Shown here in pieces: positions 6,776 to 10,884 of a DNA stretch of 10,884 nt. The position numbers and the translations under genes are program-made. Positions within the stretch are counted from its first letter, which is position 1; every line of letters begins with the position of its first letter. This stretch comes from Chloroflexota bacterium (GTDB lineage Bacteria > Chloroflexota > UBA6077), in contig JAJYKO010000105.1 of assembly GCA_021788565.1 (NCBI GenBank), forward strand, positions 1 to 10,884. Reading direction: 5' to 3'. The notes under the pieces were generated by a model. The model was not told the origin of the DNA. It was given only the letters and a program-made list of their open reading frames with translations, and did no database searches.

Positions 6776-6856
6776 TGGGACCGGGGGAGTGGGAGACGGG
6801 GTGAAGGGAGATTGATGGTCTTTCCCCTCGTCGCCCACCCCCGTGTCTCCGTCCCG
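6776..6856 (+). repeat. G-rich inverted heptad-repeat element, rpmJ-rpsM spacer
   Basis: Starts 3 bases after the rpmJ stop. + heptads follow NGGGNNN: TGGGACC (6776-6782), GGGGGAG (6783-6789), TGGGAGA (6790-6796), CGGGGTG (6797-6803), AAGGGAG (6804-6810). The second half is inverted: TTCCCCT (6822-6828), CGTCGCC (6829-6835), CACCCCC (6836-6842), GTGTCTC (6843-6849), CGTCCCG (6850-6856). Pairing seen: GGGAC (6777-6781) with GTCCC (6851-6855), and GGAGACGGGGTG (6792-6803) with CACCCC plus GTCTCC (6836-6850, CGT bulged). The centre has CCCCT, as in the two upstream elements. No T-run follows, so a terminator is unlikely. Confidence 0.6.
6777..6808 (+). promoter_or_regulatory. Putative G-quadruplex motif upstream of rpsM
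   Basis: Five G-runs on the mRNA-like strand: GGG (6777-6779), GGGGG (6783-6787), GGG (6791-6793), GGGG (6798-6801) and GGG (6806-6808). The loops between them are 3, 3, 4 and 4 bases. This satisfies the common G3+N1-7 pattern with one spare run. It competes with the duplex described for the same element. Whether it folds or regulates anything is inference. Confidence 0.4.
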
Positions 6857-6889
6857 TTTGAGCGAGGGGTTGGAGGAAAGGAGTAAGTA

Positions 6890-7273
6890 GTGGCCCGCAT
6901 TTCAGGGGTTGACATACCGCGAGATAAGCGAGTGGAAGTGGCGCTGACCTACATCTATGGGATTGGGCCTTCCACCAGTAAGAAGATCCTGGCCAGGACC
7001 CGGGTGAATCCGGATACGCGGACCAAGGACTTGACCGAAGACGAAGTCGCCCGGGTCAGGGAAGTCATCGACCGCGAGTACAAGGTTGAGGGCGATCTCC
7101 GTCGTGAGGTTAATCTCAACATAAAGAGGCTCATAGAGATCGGCTCCTACCGAGGGGTCAGGCACCGGAGGGGCTTGCCGGTCCATGGGCAGCGAACCCG
7201 GACCAATGCACGGACCAAGCGCGGTCCTCGCCGCACTGTGGCCGGGCGCAAGAAGGCTTCGGCGAAGAAGTAA
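6890..7273 (+). CDS. rpsM: 30S ribosomal protein S13
   Basis: Encodes 127 residues from GTG. The N-terminus [26 protein letters not shown] is diagnostic. The helix-two-turn-helix body is followed by the conserved C-terminal segment [32 protein letters not shown] sequence (here with TKRG) and a basic tail ending KKASAKK that reaches toward the P-site tRNA. S13 forms intersubunit bridges with L5 and 23S rRNA. GGAGG and AAAGGAG occur in tandem at 6872-6883 before the GTG. It opens the S13-S11-S4-alpha-L17 block. Confidence 0.98.
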   Translation: MARISGVDIPRDKRVEVALTYIYGIGPSTSKKILARTRVNPDTRTKDLTEDEVARVREVIDREYKVEGDLRREVNLNIKRLIEIGSYRGVRHRRGLPVHGQRTRTNARTKRGPRRTVAGRKKASAKK

Positions 7274-7279
7274 GGCGAG

Positions 7280-7335
7280 CAATTAGCTGTTGGCAATTAG
7301 CAGTTGGCTAATAGCTAGTTCCTAATAGTTAATAG
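7280..7335 (+). repeat. Inverted heptad-repeat element, rpsM-rpsK spacer
   Basis: The cleanest heptad array. + units: CAATTAG (7280-7286), CTGTTGG (7287-7293), CAATTAG (7294-7300), CAGTTGG (7301-7307). These are two near-identical 14-base copies. Directly abutting are four inverted units: CTAATAG (7308-7314), CTAGTTC (7315-7321), CTAATAG (7322-7328), TTAATAG (7329-7335), which read CTATTAG, GAACTAG, CTATTAG and CTATTAA on the minus strand. The two halves can form an imperfect hairpin of about 28 bases per arm. It ends 2 bases before the rpsK Shine-Dalgarno region (from 7338). Confidence 0.75.
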
Positions 7336-7353
7336 CTGGAAAGGGAGTAACGG

Positions 7354-7749
7354 TTGGCTGAGAAGAGAAGGGCGCCGCGCGTCAGGAAGCGAGAGCGGAA
7401 GCAGATACCCCGAGGGAACGCTTACATTCAGTCTAGCTTTAACAATACTCTCGTGACCATCACAGATCCCGATGGTAACGCCATTTCCTGGGGGAGCGCC
7501 GGGACCGCTGGCTTCAAGGGTTCTAGGAAGAGCACTCCGTATGCAGCTGGCCTTGCGGCTGAGGGGGCTGCCAAGCGGGCGATGGAGCACGGTTTGCGGC
7601 AGGTCGAGGTATATGTGAAGGGCCCTGGATCGGGGCGCGAGGCAGCCATTCGGTCTTTGCAGGCCGCCGGGCTGACGATCAGCGCAATCACCGACGTTAC
7701 CCCGATCCCGCACAACGGGTGCCGCCCCCCAAAGAAGCGGCGGGTGTAG
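7354..7749 (+). CDS. rpsK: 30S ribosomal protein S11
   Basis: Encodes 131 residues from TTG, with GGAAAGGGAG at 7338-7347 upstream. The N-terminus is strongly basic. The core [17 protein letters not shown] (30-46) and [10 protein letters not shown] (56-65) and the C-terminal [13 protein letters not shown] (119-131) are diagnostic for S11. It lies on the 30S platform near the mRNA exit and the Shine-Dalgarno/anti-Shine-Dalgarno helix. Heptad-repeat elements flank the gene on both sides. Confidence 0.98.
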   Translation: MAEKRRAPRVRKRERKQIPRGNAYIQSSFNNTLVTITDPDGNAISWGSAGTAGFKGSRKSTPYAAGLAAEGAAKRAMEHGLRQVEVYVKGPGSGREAAIRSLQAAGLTISAITDVTPIPHNGCRPPKKRRV

Positions 7750-7754
7750 ACGAG

Positions 7755-7796
7755 CGACTAGCGATTAGTGGCTAGCTAATGGCTGACAGCTAACCC
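7755..7796 (+). repeat. Inverted heptad-repeat element, rpsK-rpsD spacer
   Basis: Starts 5 bases after the rpsK stop. + heptads CGACTAG (7755-7761), CGATTAG (7762-7768) and TGGCTAG (7769-7775) are followed directly by inverted units CTAATGG (7776-7782), CTGACAG (7783-7789) and CTAACCC (7790-7796), which read CCATTAG, CTGTCAG and GGGTTAG on the minus strand. The element ends at the base before the rpsD Shine-Dalgarno AGGAGGT (7797-7803). It lacks the CCCCT centre seen in three of the other elements. Confidence 0.65.
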
Positions 7797-7806
7797 AGGA
7801 GGTCGG

Positions 7807-8433
7807 ATGGCAAGATATACGGATGCCGTGTGCCGCCTGTGCCGGCGGCAAGGTATGAAGCTGTTCTTGAAGGGCGATAAGTGCTTTACGCCTAAGTGCC
7901 CCGTGGAGCGGCGCAGCTACGGACCCGGCGAGCATTCGCAGCGCAGGCGGAAGGTCTCGGACTACGGGGTCCAGCTCAAAGAGAAGCAGAAGATCAGGAG
8001 CATATACGGGGTGCTGGAGAGGCAGTTCCGAAAGCACTTCGAGGAGGCCGAGCGTCGGCCTGGTATCACAGGCGAGAATCTTCTCCAGATTTTGGAGATG
8101 CGGCTGGATAACGTGGTCTATCGATTCGGGTGGGCTGCGTCGAGAGCCGAAGCGCGACAGCTAGTTCGTCACGGGCATTTCGATCTCCGCGGACGCAAGA
8201 CCGATATCCCGTCCGCGCAGGTAAAGGTCGGTGACGTGATCGGTATTCGCCAGAGCAGCAGGGATAAGGAGTACTTCCAGGCCGTGATTCCTACGATGGC
8301 GAAGAAGACCGTTCCCAAGTGGCTGAGCCTCGACCCGGATGCCATAAACGGCCGTGTTTTGGCGGCGCCCGCGCGGGATGAGATCGATACCAATGTTAGC
8401 GAACAGCTTGTCGTAGAGTTCTATTCTCGCTAG
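7807..8433 (+). CDS. rpsD: 30S ribosomal protein S4, zinc-binding form
   Basis: Encodes 208 residues. Four N-terminal cysteines (C9, C12, C26, C31) make the zinc-finger C+ form of S4. The S4 RNA-binding domain spans roughly residues 97-160 ([29 protein letters not shown]). S4 is a 16S rRNA assembly initiator at the mRNA entry channel. In E. coli and B. subtilis it also represses its own operon; no S4-binding pseudoknot could be identified by eye here. The Shine-Dalgarno AGGAGGT (7797-7803) is close to perfect. A 90-base spacer separates the stop from the preferred rpoA start. Confidence 0.98.
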   Translation: MARYTDAVCRLCRRQGMKLFLKGDKCFTPKCPVERRSYGPGEHSQRRRKVSDYGVQLKEKQKIRSIYGVLERQFRKHFEEAERRPGITGENLLQILEMRLDNVVYRFGWAASRAEARQLVRHGHFDLRGRKTDIPSAQVKVGDVIGIRQSSRDKEYFQAVIPTMAKKTVPKWLSLDPDAINGRVLAAPARDEIDTNVSEQLVVEFYSR

Positions 8434-8508
8434 CTTCCTGATATCGACGGTACAGCGGCCGGCAGGACGGAGTTTCTGGCGACCGCAGCTGTCTCTTCCG
8501 GAACCATG

Positions 8509-8515
8509 AAGGAGG
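8509..8515 (+). promoter_or_regulatory. Shine-Dalgarno that decides the rpoA start
   Basis: AAGGAGG lies 8 bases before the in-frame TTG at 8524. The in-frame ATG at 8506 has no good Shine-Dalgarno ahead of it (only CGGA in TTCCGGAACC), and this strong site would then lie inside codons 2-4. TTG is used at least twice more with a good site here (rpsZ, rplR). Confidence 0.6.
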
Positions 8516-8523
8516 CTTTAGCT

Positions 8524-9612
8524 TTGCTCGAAACGAACGCGCCGAAGGTCGAGCTCATCAAGAGTTCGGAGAACCAGGGGACATTTCAGGTGGAACCCCT
8601 CGAGCCGGGTTACGGTGTCACTCTGGGGAATGCCCTCAGGCGAGTGTTGCTGTCATCCCTGTCGGGGGCGGCCGTGACCTCCATCAAGATTGACGGCGTA
8701 TATCACGAGTTTGCGACTGTTCCGGGTGTTAGAGAAGACACCACGGAGCTAATTCTAAACATCAAGAAGCTGCGGCTGAAGAGCTACTCTGATCAGCCGG
8801 TGCAGCTTCACCTCCAGGCGAAAGGGCCGGGCGTCGTGACCGCTGCAGACCTCGTAGCTCCTAGCGACGTGGAGGTTGTGAACCCGGAGCTGCACCTGGC
8901 CACGCTCGATTCGTCCGATGCGCGGCTCGAGATGGAGCTAGTGGTCGATAAGGGCAAGGGGTACCTACCGTCTGACGGGCGTGAGGCGCCCTCCATCGGC
9001 GTGATACCTATCGATGCTATCTTCACCCCCGTGAAGCGGGTCAATTACACCATTGAGCACGTTCGCGTTGGATCGCGAACTGACCTGGATCGGCTCGTGA
9101 TGGATATCGTTACCGATGGTACCATCAGCCCCTCCGACGCGTTGAGCGAGGCAGCCCAGATACTTGTCGACCGGTTCAGGGCTTTCGCGGAGCTGGGCCA
9201 GACGACCAAGCGCGGCGAGAGGACGGCCATAGCCAAGGCTGTTGCTGGCAAGGACTACGACCGGCCCATCGAGGACCTGGATCTCTCGGTGAGGGCTTAC
9301 AACTGCCTGAAGCGATCAGGGATAACAAAGATCGGCCAGCTGCTAGAGATGAGCGAGGACGACCTTCTTGCCGTGAGGAACTTCGGGCAGAAGTCGTTAG
9401 ACGAGCTGAATGTGCGGCTGGAGGCTCTCGGGTACAAGCGACAGCCAGAGCAGCGAGAAGAGGGCGAGGGATCGGTGGCGTCTGAGGGTGACGAGGGCGA
9501 GGAGCCCGAGGATACCGAGGCAGTGGCCGCCGACGAGGAGGAGTCCGATGAGGACGAGCCCGAGGATGACGTGCTCGAAGAGGTCGAGGCCGGGGTCGAG
9601 GACGAGGAGTAG
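8524..9612 (+). CDS. rpoA: DNA-directed RNA polymerase alpha subunit with acidic C-terminal tail
   Basis: Encodes 362 residues from TTG 8524 (368 if ATG 8506 is used). The alpha N-terminal domain, which dimerises and scaffolds beta and beta', shows EPLEPGYGVTLGNALRRVLLSSL and the HEFATVPGVREDTTELILN segment. The C-terminal domain (about 247-304), which binds UP elements and activators, shows IEDLDLSVRAYNCLKRSGI and VRNFGQKSLDEL. After it comes an unusual tail of 51 residues (312-362) with 29 Asp/Glu and no Lys/Arg, so the protein is longer than the usual 310-340. TTG is preferred because AAGGAGG (8509-8515) is optimally placed and the resulting MLETNAPKVELI N-terminus is of family length. Confidence 0.95.
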   Translation: MLETNAPKVELIKSSENQGTFQVEPLEPGYGVTLGNALRRVLLSSLSGAAVTSIKIDGVYHEFATVPGVREDTTELILNIKKLRLKSYSDQPVQLHLQAKGPGVVTAADLVAPSDVEVVNPELHLATLDSSDARLEMELVVDKGKGYLPSDGREAPSIGVIPIDAIFTPVKRVNYTIEHVRVGSRTDLDRLVMDIVTDGTISPSDALSEAAQILVDRFRAFAELGQTTKRGERTAIAKAVAGKDYDRPIEDLDLSVRAYNCLKRSGITKIGQLLEMSEDDLLAVRNFGQKSLDELNVRLEALGYKRQPEQREEGEGSVASEGDEGEEPEDTEAVAADEEESDEDEPEDDVLEEVEAGVEDEE

Positions 9613-9635
9613 GGTTAACTAGGAGGAACTGGCTA

Positions 9636-9989
9636 GTGAGACACCAAATCGCCGGCCGAAAGTTGGGCAGGCCCACTGATCACCGGCTGGCCCTGTATAG
9701 GAACCTGGCAACCGATCTCTTGCGATACGAGAAGATACAGACGACGGAGGCCAAGGCAAAAGAAGTTCGGCAGTTGGCCGAGCAGATGATCACCAAGGCC
9801 AAGACGGGGACCCTGCACTCGCGAAGGCAGGTCCTGGGTGAGCTGTATGATCCCAGGGTAGTCGACAAGCTGTTCGACACCCTTGCATCTCGCTTCAAGG
9901 ATCGGCCCGGAGGGTACACCAGAATTATCAGGATCGGACCGCGAAAGGGCGATGCGGCTCCGATGGTGCAGCTGGAGCTGGTGATTTAG
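9636..9989 (+). CDS. rplQ: 50S ribosomal protein L17
   Basis: Encodes 117 residues from GTG, with AGGAGG at 9621-9626 ahead of it. The conserved N-terminus MRHQIAGRKLGRPTDHRLALYRNL (in two stretches: H-rich start, then LGRPTDHR), the segment YEKIQTTEAKAKEVR, and the C-terminal YTRIIRIGPRKGDAAPMV are diagnostic. L17 surrounds the polypeptide exit of the large subunit. It closes the alpha-operon block after rpoA. The truA start follows the stop by only 3 bases, with no ECF transporter genes in between as in many Firmicutes. Confidence 0.98.
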   Translation: MRHQIAGRKLGRPTDHRLALYRNLATDLLRYEKIQTTEAKAKEVRQLAEQMITKAKTGTLHSRRQVLGELYDPRVVDKLFDTLASRFKDRPGGYTRIIRIGPRKGDAAPMVQLELVI

Positions 9990-9992
9990 CCC

Positions 9993-10745
9993 TTGCGGAA
10001 CATCAAGGTGGTCGTCGAGTACGATGGGACCGACTACCACGGGTTTGCGATCCAGAAGGGGCTGAGGACGGTTCAGGGGGAGCTGGAGCGGGCTATCGCG
10101 ACCGTAACGGGGGCGACGACCCGCGTCGCCGGAGCAGGGAGGACCGATGCCGGCGCCCACGCGCTGGGGCAGGTGGTTTCCTTCCCGACAGAGTCGCGGT
10201 TGTCTGCGGTTGAGCTTCGGCAGGCTCTTAACGCGAACCTGCCTGATGACATTCTGATCAAGTTTGTTGAGGAAGCGCCGGACAGTTTTCACGCCCGCAG
10301 AAGCGCTAAGAAGCGAGTCTATCGATATTCGATCTGGAACGCTCGTGATACCAATCTCTGGTCGAGAAGGTATCGATACCATGTGGAGGGGCCGCTGGAC
10401 GTAGAGGCCATGAACCAGGCCGCGGAATGCTTGACTGGAACCCGGGATTTCGCCTGCTTCACTTTCGGCCTCAACAGCTACCTGAAGTCGGGGAAACGGC
10501 GCACCACCATCAGGACGCTGTTCGATACCGGGTGGCAAGGGGAGGCCCCAAAGCTGGATTTCGACGTCGCTGGGACGGCGTTCTTGCCACACATGATTAG
10601 GAACATGGTTGGGTCAATGCTCAGAGTTGGACAAGGTAAGTTGACGCCACAGGAGTTTCAGGGGCTGGTTGAGGTCGCGGCGGAGCAGCTCTCGACCTGG
10701 ACTGTTCCCGCCCTTGGATTGATGCTCGTGGGCGTGGAGTACTAA
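9993..10745 (+). CDS. truA: tRNA pseudouridine synthase A (positions 38-40)
   Basis: Encodes 250 residues from TTG. TruA isomerises uridines 38, 39 and/or 40 in the tRNA anticodon stem. The catalytic aspartate is D52 in GRTDAGAHALGQV (49-61). A conserved tyrosine lies at Y110 (KKRVYRYSIW), and the C-terminal FLPHMIRNMVGSML (197-210) carries the conserved active-site arginine R203. The start gives MRNIKVVVEYDGTDYHGFAIQ, the family N-terminus. The Shine-Dalgarno is weak, so translation is probably coupled to rplQ across the 3-base gap. Location between rplQ and rplM is common. Confidence 0.97.
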   Translation: MRNIKVVVEYDGTDYHGFAIQKGLRTVQGELERAIATVTGATTRVAGAGRTDAGAHALGQVVSFPTESRLSAVELRQALNANLPDDILIKFVEEAPDSFHARRSAKKRVYRYSIWNARDTNLWSRRYRYHVEGPLDVEAMNQAAECLTGTRDFACFTFGLNSYLKSGKRRTTIRTLFDTGWQGEAPKLDFDVAGTAFLPHMIRNMVGSMLRVGQGKLTPQEFQGLVEVAAEQLSTWTVPALGLMLVGVEY

Positions 10746-10754
10746 GGAGGGCGG

Positions 10755-10884
10755 GTGAAGAGCTATAGTCCAAAGGCCGCCGATATCGTTAGGAGCTGGC
10801 ATGTTGTCGACGCGTCCGGCCAGACCCTCGGGCGGCTTGCTTCTGAAATAGCACAATTGCTCAAGGGCAAGAACAAGCCGTATT
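10755..10884 (+). CDS. rplM: 50S ribosomal protein L13, 5' part
   Basis: The first 43 codons are present and the gene runs off the window. It starts at GTG 10755 with AAGGAGGG (10744-10751), which overlaps the truA stop. The peptide [20 protein letters not shown] then [23 protein letters not shown] matches the L13 N-terminus (WyvvDAxgxtLGRLAsxIAxxLrGKxKpxy). L13 binds 23S rRNA early in large-subunit assembly. rpsI would be expected next, outside the window. Confidence 0.95.
   Translation, partial: MKSYSPKAADIVRSWHVVDASGQTLGRLASEIAQLLKGKNKPY

Noticed and set aside
6776..6856. Rho-independent terminator between rpmJ and rpsM
   Set aside because: The stem is long but imperfect, the loop is large, and no T-run follows; the cluster appears to continue without termination.
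8434..8523. Promoter or S4-binding leader ahead of rpoA
   Set aside because: Short pairings such as ACAGC/GCTGT can be drawn, but no convincing -35/-10 pair or conserved pseudoknot could be identified by eye.
9633..10592. Minus-strand open frame of 319 codons opposite rplQ and truA
   Set aside because: It spans two well-supported + strand genes and shows no known protein motifs; treated as a shadow frame.

Overview
The window is a contiguous stretch of the bacterial spc and alpha ribosomal-protein operons, followed by the start of the rplM region. All 22 genes are on the + strand: rpsQ (3' end), rplN, rplX, rplE, rpsZ, rpsH, rplF, rplR, rpsE, rpmD, rplO, secY, adk, infA, rpmJ, rpsM, rpsK, rpsD, rpoA, rplQ, truA and rplM (5' end). 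No rRNA, tRNA, CRISPR array, transposase or foreign cargo gene is visible, and no gene-free stretch exceeds about 120 bases. The gene content is ordinary; the unusual signals are in the spacers and in RpoA.

Organism: a GC-rich bacterium with frequent GTG and TTG starts. It uses the zinc forms of S14, S4, L36, L24 and adenylate kinase, and truA-rplM directly follows rplQ. This combination fits Chloroflexota (for example a Dehalococcoidia-like lineage) but is not diagnostic; Deinococcus-Thermus or a Firmicutes-related lineage cannot be excluded by eye. The map gene, often found between adk and infA, is absent here.

Layout: 2-4437 encodes large- and small-subunit proteins; rpsE, rpmD, rplO and secY overlap one another. 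4434-6395 encodes the SecY channel and adenylate kinase. 6417-6773 encodes IF-1 and L36. 6890-9989 is the alpha-operon part (S13, S11, S4, RNA polymerase alpha, L17). 9993-10884 holds the tRNA pseudouridine synthase truA and the beginning of L13. Together these genes make ribosomes, start translation, transcribe, and insert membrane proteins.

Most notable: several longer spacers are filled with degenerate 7-base tandem repeats. In five of them the heptads run in + orientation and then in inverted orientation, making an imperfect hairpin between a stop codon and the next Shine-Dalgarno. Three of the five share a CCCCT-containing centre. One, before rpsM, is G-rich and also carries a canonical G-quadruplex motif. 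A sixth spacer has direct heptads only. RpoA has an extra highly acidic C-terminal tail, and its best-supported start is an internal TTG with a strong Shine-Dalgarno.
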